From positions 434,693-498,692 of the forward strand of contig NC_020176.2 in assembly GCF_000224145.3 (NCBI RefSeq): DNA of 64,000 nucleotides. Direction: 5' to 3'. Below are positions 25,201-35,526 of the stretch, in pieces. The notes beneath the pieces are model-generated. The model was not told where the DNA came from. It saw only the letters and a list, made by a program, of their open reading frames with translations, and did not search any database. Position 1 is the stretch's first letter. Each line of letters opens with the position of its first letter. Origin of the DNA: Ciona intestinalis. Taxonomy: Eukaryota > Chordata > Ascidiacea > Phlebobranchia > Cionidae. The position numbers and the translations under genes were made by a program.

Positions 25201-27874
25201 ATACCTTTTTTTTAAGGACTCAATAAGTGGTGCCTGGTTTAAAGATATGCCTATATAAAAATAAATCTTGTTTGTTTCATGGTTTCTTTACTGAAAAGTT
25301 GTGATAACAATATCATCTTGTTATAAAGCTTTGATACAAACATCTAAGCTTTTAAATAGCTTTTGTTAACAAAGGTTAACCTGAATAAACAAAGATATTT
25401 TTAACAAAGTAAGGCCAAATAAACAAAGTATCTTTTGACATAAATCCTCTTTAATCCGGTCCCAGGTTCAGCCCGTAACTCAAACACAAGGAAGAACAGT
25501 GACTCGACTGCGAGCATGAGGTTGGTGAAATATTAATTTGTATAAACATTAAATATCAGTAGTGATTGTGGTAATGGGGCAACTGTAGGATATCTTAATG
25601 ATAGTTTTTTTCTTCATTTAAGTTATGTTGGTCTCTTAAAATAAACTAATGCAGCTAAAAAAGTTAATAAACTAAAAAAAAACAAATTAAAATAAAAAAG
25701 TTAATGGCAATTTTTTAAGATGTCTTAGTCAATTTAATTTATTGCAAGAACTTAACTTGCATGACATAAATTTGTATTAATCTTCAAATACAGTAACAAA
25801 GTTTAAAACAGCTAAGATAAAGAAATTAGCTGCTAAAGAGTTAAAAAAACTCACAAACTTTGGCTAAAATTTAAGTTTAAAATTTCAATTTTAGAAAATC
25901 GTTGTCAACACCGTTATCCCCATCAGCTGGCGACAGAGAGCTACAAATGTTACAGGCGTTCGAGAAAGAATGTCTTTCCAACCAAGTGTCATTGCTTACT
26001 GTGGATACTGATAGTGAGGTATGTGGTGTGGGGGGTTTATGTGTGTGGTGAAACTTATGTTATGGATGAATGACTTTTCTTTGTTTCTTCGGCCACAGTA
26101 TTGAAATTTGAAAAAGTTTCCAAACGCAAAAAAAAACAGAAAGTAAAGGTATTACACTCTTATGGATAGAGCAGAAGTACGAACTTCTTTAAAGAAAAGG
26201 CGTGACATTACTGACATAACATATATCAATATCCATTCACTTTTGCAATGCATGGTCCCCTGTATTCAAAATTGACCTGCCAGGTTTCATTTCTAAGTTA
26301 TAATCATACAGTATAACCATGTAATTTTCCTCGGTTTAAACATATATTCATTTCATATTTCCAAATTATTTATAGTTTAAATTTTATTTTTTTAGTATTT
26401 CCAAACATATACTTTAAACAATATTAATTTTGTATTTCCAAATATACATAGTTTAATTTATATTTATTTATCCTCATTTAATACTTCCGTCCCAGGTTTC
26501 GCAAGCATTTGGTTCTTCCTTCACCTCGGATGACCTTGAGGTTGCCGTTCACCTTGAAAGAAAGAACTCGGATGATTTAAACAACTCAGCCACACGTAAC
26601 AGCAACTATGGCTCACTACCGAGACCAAGAAAAGAAAAGTATAAACTAATTTTAGAATCAATTGCGTATGAAATCTGAACGGATAAAAATCTAGTTCAAC
26701 GGACAGTTTATGAGAGATATACATTTCGTCCAAAATGGCTTCATCAGTCTTCTATAGAAACATAAAGGATTCTAGATTGGGGCCAGATTCATGTAATTTA
26801 TCATTTTTAGAGTAAACATAAAAGCTGGACTTGGTTTTCAGGTTCCACGTACATTTTGTTACCAATACCAGTTTCATGGTGTTTATAAAGCTTGGGTATA
26901 AGTATTTAGGTATTTTGATTACTTTAAGGTTTTTAAGAGGGTATTTTAATTAGGTATTTTGATTCAACAAAGCTTTTTAAGCAACGTTAGGCAGAATAAA
27001 AATATTTATATATAATATATATATTTTTTTATTCTTTATGGGTGAGGTCCCTGTCAGGACCTGGGATTTAGGCCAGATTTTGCCAATTACCCCAACACTA
27101 GGAAAGTACATTTAAGTCCTTGGTGCCGGACATATATTATATTTGAATCACATCATGTTTTATTGCAGACGAGACTCAACAGAGCGTCGAAGTCGCATTC
27201 CCACCCCTGTGTCCTTCAGTAGATCTTCCCTCAATAAAAGTGTTGATATCGACCTACATCCTAAGCAAGCAGATAAAACCATGGATAAGAAACCACAAAC
27301 AACCCACAAGTCTCACTCCTTGGATCTTACTCAACAAATAGCCCCTAGTGGACAAAACCGGCCGACGAGAGCCCCCTTGACGACAAACCCCCTCACGAGT
27401 AACAGCGTACCGTCAATATCTTCCTTTGCTCACGAACTCCAGGTCCGGCGTCGGCAAATGAGCATTGAAAGCATTGATTCCGACACTGGGAACATTCCTG
27501 TCAGTGCGTTCACTAAAACCTCTTACAACGGGAGCCCTCCTAAATCACCAATGGTAAATGGCCACCCTAAGTCATTCGTGCATATCGACCATGATAATGT
27601 AAGTTCAGCCATCCTGTCAACCCCTGAATTATCCCCCATCTCACCCACTTACCCCGACGCATACCAGCAACAATCGGACAACTACAAACCTTACGATCAA
27701 AACAAAAACATTCTGACGAACCGATCTTTACAGAGGGCCTCCCAAATACCTGAACACATACTACAAACGTGTGGCCTCACTAACCAGAACTTTAACTTTA
27801 AAAACACAACGCAAAATGGCCACCGGGTAGCACCAGTAAGGCAGTCGAAATCCCGTGAGCCACAATGGGTGTAA
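16292..27874 (+). CDS. GAS2-like protein (CH and GAR domains, C-terminal SxIP motif)
   Basis: Links actin filaments to microtubule plus ends in the known GAS2L1/GAS2L2 family. Exons: 16292-16441, 16829-17008, 17466-17627, 17917-18087, 21176-21283, 21858-21979, 22384-22535, 22859-22970, 23903-23992, 24317-24439, 24830-24878, 24951-25035, 25466-25520, 25895-26018, 26496-26638, 27169-27874. They total 2532 nt, exactly 843 residues plus stop. A CH domain spans about residues 35-185 ([20 protein letters not shown] at its end). The GAR domain spans about 215-290 with [23 protein letters not shown] and KHDPCRC; DTLEHYL resembles GAS2L1/2 more than GAS2 or GAS2L3. A run of eight Gln follows near 314-321. 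The rest is a Ser/Thr/Arg-rich, presumably disordered tail with Ser617-Arg-Ile-Pro, an EB1-binding SxIP motif. The intron after exon 3 is GC-AG. The 3.1-kb intron 18088-21175 holds only AT-rich sequence. Confidence 0.93.
22163..22345 (-). mobile_element. MITE-like element copy in a GAS2-like intron
   Basis: Reverse orientation, starting 'cagggtgggggaatatggga' and ending 'cttccaccatctcacta'. It ends ~40 bp before the acceptor of the polyQ exon at 22384. Confidence 0.8.
23020..23233 (+). mobile_element. MITE-like copy carrying a SINE tail fragment
   Basis: The left end 'tagtagggtgggggagacac' is followed by 'cacctaatatccaaatatcc'. A 60-70 bp SINE-tail piece ('ataacgactgtcgtttttcg' to 'aaagtaagttac') then replaces or interrupts the middle, after which MITE sequence resumes to 'ttctttgttt'. 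The right end is missing. Confidence 0.65.
24545..24640 (+). repeat. Interspersed 'gtgaggtcc...ttggcccattaccccaacac' repeat
   Basis: The sequence 'atttaggccaggattggccc' followed by 'attaccccaacaccc' recurs in variant form near 2845, 27035, 28155, 32870, 58450, 62095 and 62350. It is a short non-coding dispersed repeat of unknown class, without clear ends. Confidence 0.5.
27035..27130 (+). repeat. Interspersed 'gtgaggtcc' repeat copy
   Basis: It reads 'ttctttatgggtgaggtccc', then 'gggatttaggccagattttg' and 'ttaccccaacac'. It ends ~40 bp before the acceptor of the last GAS2-like exon. Confidence 0.45.
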
Positions 27875-30114
27875 ATCTAAAGTAGCTTCAGTTGTCTGTA
27901 CCCCTTGCCCACACTACCCAGTTCATATTTTACAATAAGCACTAACACACGCACACATAACATGCCCAGTACAGCTTTTAACTTCATTTACTATCAGGGC
28001 AGAAAAAAGTTTAAAACTAAACATTTAACGCTTTTTTGTACAAGGCTCTAAACATCATATTATTACTTGTTAGGAGAAATTTAATAGCGGTATGCCCTTT
28101 TCATACAATTTTTTAGAGTTTGCTTTTTAAACAACCACCCTTTAATTCTATATGAGTAAGGTCTTGCGACGAGGGATGTTGGGTACTTAGACAAGAGTTG
28201 GTCTGTCACCATAACACCCATAAGAGTATAACAGCATCTATAACTTATAAAAGTTCATGTAAACTGAAATTTAGTTTAGTTAACTCCTATTTCTTTTTCT
28301 CCGAGCAACTTTTTATTCTCTGATAGCAGCCGAAACATAGATATCTTAGATTAAACATAGATTTGATATAAGTCAAATGTTAATAATATTTTCACACATC
28401 CTATATTCAACACATTTTTATAACAACACCCTTACCATAGGCGCCAAACCTGGGGTGGCGGGGTGGGTAGGTCAACCCTAGAGTTTTATACACCGTTTTA
28501 ATCAGTAAACATTACAACCAATGAAGCAAAATTTCATTTTTTTTACAATATTTTGTGTCTAACTATCCCTGCCTCCCCCCAAAAAGTCCGACACCTATGT
28601 TATCCACCACATTCTATCTTCACCATTTACAAAATTCTAATATTTATTTATTAATTTTATTCTTTCCCCTCCAGCAACATAATATTGTGTTTCATATTAA
28701 TCTATTCTGCACTTACCACTGTTGTTTACACCCAACCTCATGCACACAATATCAACGGTACTTGATCAAACAGCGCTCAACTTTGTCAGTATTTTCGCAA
28801 ACTTATAATTGTGTAACGTAATTTATCACCGCAGCTTGAACTTTAGTTACCTTTTAGCTTATGCTTGCTTTTAGCCTGTAGCAAAATCTATCAACACTGT
28901 TTTATGGTTCTAATTGTAAGTTTATATACCATAGAACACATATGCTATTGAGAAATTCTATTAAATTTTAAACCCCCTGTTTAATAACAACCAACTACAA
29001 GGATTTGCAAATTTTTCAACTGAAATTGATTTAACATCCGCATTAAAATTAAGTTTAAAAAAGTATCTTTTTTTACACGTGGCCATATATAGCAGACTTG
29101 GTTTCTCAAAGTGGATGTGTTCTATGATATATATCAAGCCCATTGTAATTTGAAGAAGTTGTAACTCTTGCTAATAAGCAGTGTTTTTGTTTCATGTTTC
29201 TAACAGACTTTGCTTTACTCAATTGCTGCGTAGCACATTTAGTTTATAGATCACTGTTAATTGTATAACTTATTTCCCGAAGTTATAATTTTTGTTTTTG
29301 TATTTTTTGTCATCCTTTTACGACACATTTTTACCAGTACTGGTACTTTAATTGCAAAAGCATAATTTCTTAAATTATTTTTCATATATTATGTTTATGT
29401 GTGTATTTTAATACATGCTTATATAGCTATACAGAAGTAATGGAAAACAGCTTGGTGCGAATTTGTCTACAGCACTGTGACACTATTTTGGTTTCATAGC
29501 ATTAAAATTCTAAAGCACATGTTATTTTTGTGGATATAGTTACCAAACGGTAATCTAGCTTTAAAAAAATGCAGAACTGTTCGAATATACTAAACTATTG
29601 AACCCTGCCCAAAAAGTGTTTTATTTCGTTTGGACGAAAGCATATGCGAACTTCTTCAAAATAAATTTCTGCTTAAAAGAGAGAAGCAAGATAATAAAAG
29701 AAACAAAGAATTCGTTCCGTCACACAGAATAGCAAACGGAGCGAGGAGACGAATATTTTGTATGACTCAAGGCTCGCCAGTTTCAGGTGCCCTTTTGTTA
29801 AGTAAAGCAGACCTGCCACATAGGCACAAGTGTATGTATGTATGATAATAATTAACTAGAGTATTCCGCTGCAGTTGTAAAGCGGAGCTGCAGCAGAAAG
29901 TCGCTCAGTAGTAAGAAATTGCTGTATTGCAAGATTACAACCATTCTGCTGAAGGCTATCTTTCTATTTGGAAACAAGCTACAGGCCTATTTTGCTTTGT
30001 GATGGCTAGTTTTCGTCAGTTGTACAACTTTGTTTGTAGGTTTAGATTGATTTGCAAGTATGCTGTGTTAAAGGAAAAGGTATTTAAACTGTATTACACT
30101 CGTCAAGTCGGACG
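27875..30114. other. Intergenic region / 3' UTR of the GAS2-like gene
   Basis: This 2.2-kb AT-rich stretch has one fragment of the 'gtgaggtcc' repeat near 28150-28230. Open frames here are short and lack exon signals or recognisable composition. The left part is presumably 3' UTR and the right end should hold the transporter promoter. Confidence 0.5.
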
Positions 30115-33100
30115 ATGGCAACAACAACATTGCCCAAAAAGCTTGTACTTTTAGCAGTCCTATCGCTAACTGGCTCGGTTTATGCCGTGTTGGTTAGATA
30201 CTCAAAAGTGACAGCAAAACTTACGTATGTATCATCAACGGTGGTAGCAATGCAGGTACGTATCGTAACGTGTTTTTAGTCTGGTTAACAGCTCGTTTTA
30301 TGTACTAATCGTAATCACTGCTTTTTACAACGTTAGGTAAATGGTGCAACGTGTTAAAATGTTCTGGCCACATTTGTACAACAGTGTAGATGTAGAATAT
30401 AGATTCTGTTTGCTGTTACGTCATAGTACCTTTTGCTTGAGAAACAATACGCGTATTATCTGTATCAAAGTCCAATGCAATTGTAACACAATACTGCGGT
30501 TTTCCCGCAACTGTTAAATTTTGGACTATGTTGATTATTGTTTTAAAACTGCTGTACTAGCATAGTCAGTATATAAACACGAACTTTGTGTATTAGTATT
30601 CGCCTACAGCAGAGTCCGTATATGTTTATATACGGACTCTGGCCTACAGCACATGATGGTGACATTTAAACCGTTCGTTTTAGGAGTTGCTTAAAATGGT
30701 GGTGACGATCTTCGTGTTATTGGTCGAAAGCGGGGGACCGACTTCCACTATAAATGTGCTGAACCACCACGTAATCCGTGCACCACTAGACACTTCCAAA
30801 CTCGCTATACCATCTTGTTTATACGCTGTACAAAACAACATGTTCTTTCTATCTTTGAGCAACATGGATGCCCCTACACAACAGGTAAATGGTGTTTTAT
30901 TAATATTTTAGTGTTGTAAACCTTAACTGCGTATAGATGTAACTGCGCATACGTCTAGTTACACACATATTCATACGCGATTTTTTGCGTTATGTGTGAA
31001 AAACACACAACTTAGATGTTAGATATATATACACCCTATAATATACAGTGCGCACATTTTTTTGCCGCGTCACATCGTTGTATTATGACTAAAGTCTTGA
31101 GCGCCGAAGACGTGTCTACCGTCTATGAGCGTACCGTTAGTGAAGTCTAGCTATCCCAACATATTGCAACGGTCTGTTTAAATTGAAATATTCCGAAAGC
31201 ATGTGGTCACACGCAGCGGCGGGTTAGGCCATAGTTGGCCCATTCTTCCTAAAGCTAAACCGAGGTGTATATTTAGTAGGTGGGGGTAAGATCAAGATAG
31301 TTTGTGTTTTCATTCTCTTTTCTTATCCCATTCGGTAGTAAATAATGAATATTCACAGAAATATAAAACCCTTTCCTCACAACTCTAAAAGAGCGTTTTT
31401 AAATTACACACGATTGGGAAATATGAGATATTATGTGCTGAGTGCTAACGCATCCATCATACCCCACAGTACTACAGTAGGGTGGGGGAAGATGGGACAC
31501 ATTTTAACTGTAATTTCTCGTCCCATTTGTTAGTAAACAAAGAACATTCAAAGAATTATAGAACTATATCCCTACAACTTACATAGACCGTTGTTCATTG
31601 TTTAAAACATGATCAGAATATTTGGATATTATGTGCTAAAGGTGTCCCATCTCCCCCCACCCCACTATATATGTGCGCATATATGTTGCAGTTACGCAAA
31701 CCGACACGATTTTCAACACGTATTCCACAGGTTTTACTGCAATTGAAAATCCCGTTCACTGCTATGTTATGCGTTATCTTGCTTGGTCGATCCCTTTCTA
31801 TGCAACAGTGGTTGTCAGTTCTGCTTATGTTTTTTGGTGAGTGACTAAACTACGTGTTACGGCTGTTATTTATCCCCACGTGGCGAGACAGCAACAGTCG
31901 TTATACCACAGGTGTTCTGTTTCACACACGTCTTGTTCACAAACGAGAAACCACATATGTAACGTTGTGGGTGATATTTTGGGGGTCATACCGTGTGGTG
32001 TGTGAATACATGATTGATAACGAAAATATTATCAAATATGTCTATAACATTGGCGAAACTCCTACACTAAAATTCTCTTGCTCTATTAGAGTATTTTACA
32101 TATAGCCTTCCAGCGATTTATTTTCCTATTTATTTAGGTACTGGTCTCATAGAGTATTACTCCACTACCAACACCATGTTTGGGCATAAAGACAAACGGG
32201 CAGTTCAAACCGGTTCAAACGAGAACTTCTTCCTCGGTCTATTTGCAGTTGTGCTTGGTTCCCTATGTTCTGCTATTGCCGGTGGGAGTTTATTGTTACG
32301 TTAAATAATTTACAAACAATATGAATATAGTAGTAGGGATCGGGTGCTCCGAAATACGTGACAGACAAAATTAAGTCCAACGAATTGTGTTTTATATTTC
32401 GTCTAAATGGCATCGCTAGTCTCAAATTCAAATAAAAGGGGCGCAGCTTATCAGTATCGATCATCGAACCCGGTATCCATCAGTTACGATGCAAGCGCCT
32501 TATCACGGAGCTGCGTGGCCAAACAAATTTACTAAACTAAAAAAACAAACAAACTAGAATTTATAAAGTAAAGCCCAAAATTAACGCACATAATACCCGC
32601 AGGTGTTTACTTTGAAAAAATAATAAAATCAAACGAAACATCATTATGGGTGAGGAACTTCCAGATGTACATTTGGTCAGTGCCAATGTCGTTCATCGGT
32701 GCCTTTATGAACGACAGCCACAAAATCCAGGAAAACGGGTTCTTTTCTGGATACAACAGACTTGTGTGGATTCTTATTTGTAAGTATAGGGTATATAGGC
32801 GTAATTGACCAACTCTGGCATAAACTTTAGTTGGCTAATGTACTGCATCAGCATTATATATGTAGGACCTCACCCTTATGGAATAGAAGACCCTGGTCCA
32901 AATTTTAGGTCCCTGGTTGGCGTAGTGTGTGTTGGGACCTCATCCATATAGAATAGAAAGACCTCACTTATATTGATAGTTGAGTTAGTGAGTTATTGTG
33001 GTGTAAGCGTTCCGTGGTCGCAAAATACGGGTGTATGGCAAAGCGAGCTGTATTAATTTACTGTTAACTCGTGTATATTCTATGTTTGAAGTAACTGATA

Positions 33101-34973
33101 TGGTCTTCGTATTGTAATTGAAAATACAGATACGAACTGTTCTATGTAAGTAACTACTAAACACGACATCGATTAAAACTACTAAAATGTATCATATAAA
33201 AAGGCGTACTGCATGTTAAACCCAAAATGATAGAAAAATAGTCAGTTTTACGTTTAGCCAATCTATTGTTTAGAATTTCAATGATTTTTCTAACTTTTAA
33301 ACTTTTTCTTCCAGTTCTATCCGCATTCTCAGGTCTTTTGATATCAATTGTTCTTCTTTATTCCAACAACATCACCAAATGTTTCGCTGCTTCGCTTTCA
33401 ATTGTTATATCTACTGTAGTATCTTACTATCTCTTCAACTATCATATTGGTAAGTGCATGAACTCGTATAATTACAATATTTATATATATATAGTAAGGT
33501 GGGGTAGGCCGGTCTGTGTTTTCAATCGCTTTTATATCGGCCAATTTGGTAGTAAACAAAGAATAATTACAGAAATATATAACCGTATATTCTAACGGCG
33601 TAACTAAAAGAGCGTAACTAATTGTTAAAATACGATTAGGGAATATAACCACAATACGGTATACTTTTGTGTAACCCATTCCGCTTCGGTTAGATAAAAT
33701 GACTCTGCTGTGGAATAGCCTATACAGTATACACATTCGATGCTCCAATTATAGGCGTGTTGTGTTTTTAAGCTTGACACTTTTATTGTAATTGCTCCAA
33801 CCCAGTGGTCGCTAATGGGTTGTCCAATTTAACACTATTTATATTAATAAACTATGAAGATACATATAGTAGGATAGGGGAAGATGGGACACCTTAAGCC
33901 CATTATATCTAAATATCCTGATTGTTTTTTTTAAACAATTAACAACGGTCTATGGGAGTCGTGAGGATACGGTTTTATAATTCTTTGAATGTTCTTTGTT
34001 TATTTTCAAATGGGACGAGAAAATAGAATGAAAAGGTGTCCCATCTCCTCCCATCTTACTATACTTGGTAACTCACAAGCGGATATATGGGACCACACGC
34101 ATATATAGTGCTGAGTGGAATATCCTTGTTATAGCAATTGTGAGTGGCATGAAAATGCTAACGAAAGTTAGTTGCCCAGCGACGTGGCATCCCAACCACC
34201 ATTGTTTGTGTGTATCAATATATTTTCCGGCTCTAGCCCGCTACTATTGTAGGCAAGTTGCTTAATGACAAAGGCTCCAACCCAGTGGTCCTTTATGGAT
34301 TGTTAAATACTATATTGCCAGCCATATAGATTAAAAAGTATAAAAATCACCTAAAAATTCTGAATGTAACTTTATCCTCGCGTTGCCGGAAAACGACAGT
34401 CGTTATAACACGGGTGTTCATACACCTCGTGCCAGCTTACGAGTTACCAATTATGTTACTTTGTGGCAAATTGTGGGTGATTATTTTTTCGGGATTTTTT
34501 CATTTCTTTATGTATGGCTGATANNNNNNNNNNNNNNNNNNNNNNNNNNNNNNNNNNNNNNNNNNNNNNNNNNGGATAAGTAACATATTTTTCCCATGTG
34601 GCATAACCATCCTGTTACCCGAGCCTATATTACTGTGGGGAAAGGTGGACACCGTTAACATCTAAATTCCATATTTTTCTGGTCGTGTTTTGTTTTCCCG
34701 AGCCTCCGGTTATGATTCTCTAAGTTTTCTTTGTTTACTACCAAAAGGAACGAGGAAAAAAGAATAAAAGCTTGTCCCCTCTTACCCCACTCAATAAATC
34801 CCATCTTACCCCACCCGACTATATATATGTAAAGTTGACGATTAATTGTCAACTTTATCATAGGTTGGTATTTCATCGTTGGTTCTACACTGGTGTGTTG
34901 TTCTATTTTCCTTTACGTCATAAAGTGCCAGCCTTCTCCAAAGAAAATGGAAACAGAACATTCACCAGCGTGA
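30115..34973 (+). CDS. Nucleotide-sugar transporter, SLC35A type
   Basis: Golgi/ER antiporter that carries a nucleotide sugar inward in exchange for a nucleoside monophosphate. Exons: 30115-30255, 30684-30884, 31731-31836, 32138-32281, 32603-32779, 33315-33449, 34864-34973, giving 337 residues in one frame. Signatures include RYSKV after the first helix, ELLKMVVTIFVLL, KLAIPSCLYAVQNNMFFLSL, QLKIPFTALLCVILLGRSL, GVYFEKIIKSNETSLWVRN, NGFFSGYNRLVWIL and SLSIVISTVVSYYLF. These match in order the SLC35A1/A2/A3 family, which has ten membrane helices. Usual length is 320-340. The substrate (CMP-sialate, UDP-Gal or UDP-GlcNAc) cannot be told by eye. The gene ends 554 bp from the convergent Kv1 gene, and its TGA stop is the start of a TGACGTCA palindrome. 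Confidence 0.9.
31274..31474 (-). mobile_element. MITE-like element, 'gggtaagat' subfamily
   Basis: This diverged variant begins 'tagtaggtgggggtaagatc' and ends 'cataccccacagtacta'. It differs from the main family in reading 'ctctaaaagagcgttttta' in place of the 'gactcccatag' segment. It lies head-to-tail beside the next copy, in intron 2 of the transporter. Confidence 0.7.
31476..31668 (-). mobile_element. MITE-like element, full copy
   Basis: 'cagtagggtgggggaagatg' at the left and 'ggtgtcccatctccccccac' at the right, abutting the preceding variant copy. It ends ~60 bp before transporter exon 3. Confidence 0.85.
32395..32525 (-). repeat. tRNA-like SINE fragment of a different family
   Basis: On the minus strand, 'gcagctccgtgataaggcgc' precedes 'ataccgggttcgatgatcga', giving box A-like and box B-like words at tRNA spacing. 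Downstream sequence does not match the common SINE here. It could be a tRNA-derived head of a second family. Confidence 0.45.
33492..33662 (-). mobile_element. MITE-like element, diverged variant
   Basis: The left end is 'tagtaaggtggggtaggccg'. The internal 'ggtagtaaacaaagaataat' and 'ctaaaagagcgtaac' place it with the 31274 subfamily. The right end is eroded. It starts 42 bp after transporter exon 6. Confidence 0.65.
33867..34062 (+). mobile_element. MITE-like element, full copy
   Basis: Left end 'tagtaggataggggaagatg', right end 'ggtgtcccatctcctcccat', about 196 bp, in the last transporter intron. Confidence 0.85.
34362..34573 (-). mobile_element. SINE copy truncated by an assembly gap
   Basis: Reverse-oriented tail ('ggaaaacgacagtcgttata', 'cacctcgtgccagcttacga') running into the N-gap, where the middle and head should lie. 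A separate decayed SINE body in the other orientation lies just left, near 34240-34350. Confidence 0.75.
34524..34573. other. Assembly gap (50 N)
   Basis: Run of N within a SINE copy in the last intron of the transporter gene. Confidence 0.99.
34631..34822 (+). mobile_element. MITE-like element, 'gggtaagat' subfamily
   Basis: Starts 'tactgtggggaaaggtggac' and ends 'cttaccccacccgactata'. It stops ~40 bp before the last transporter exon, so it supplies much of the intron's 3' part. Confidence 0.65.
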
Positions 34974-35114
34974 CGTCAGACGTCGTGACGTCAATAATTT
35001 CCTTTTTTTTAATATTCTTGCGCGCAGTGTTTATTTGAAGACGTGACGTCACTTCGTTGATCGACAAACGCGAAACATCTTTGTTTTATTAATTTCAAAA
35101 TAAATATGACGTCA
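34971..35114. promoter_or_regulatory. Cluster of four perfect CRE/ATF palindromes
   Basis: TGACGTCA occurs exactly at 34971-34978, 34986-34993, 35044-35051 and 35107-35114. The first overlaps the transporter stop codon. In other animals this octamer binds CREB/ATF bZIP dimers. The cluster lies between two convergent 3' ends, an unusual place for an enhancer. Binding is inferred from the motif only. Confidence 0.6.
35099..35104 (+). terminator. Candidate polyadenylation signal of the transporter gene
   Basis: AATAAA 126 nt past the stop codon, between the third and fourth CRE palindromes. Confidence 0.4.
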
Positions 35115-35526
35115 CTATGAGGTCATGCGATGCAATGAAACTTGAACGAACGAATAATACGCAGAGGGCGAGGGGGTGTCAAAGATAGATTAGTACGCAG
35201 ACATTCCCGACTACAACTAATCAATCTACCCTGTTAGGCTCCGGTAAGAAGTTAATTTTTTGTGGTGTTAAACTTTCTGTGCGATTGGTATAAAGTGCTT
35301 GAACGTGCGTTTTAAAGAAATACGTTGTCACTGAAGCGTAACAGAGCGTATTGATGGTTAAAGGGGGATTACTGCGTACCAATCTGTATTTTAGATATCA
35401 CCCCCAAAACAAGCGGGGTTAGGGGACAATATGTGACCAGGGGTCGCGGGTATTTAATGAATTGGCAAATATGGTCACAATGCAAAACAGCGATAGAGCC
35501 CAAGGTTTATATTCCTTCAAGTAAAT

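Noticed and set aside
29630..29845. 71-codon plus-strand frame upstream of the transporter gene
   Set aside because: No family match, no splice link to the transporter start at 30115, which already begins with a suitable ATG and first membrane helix.
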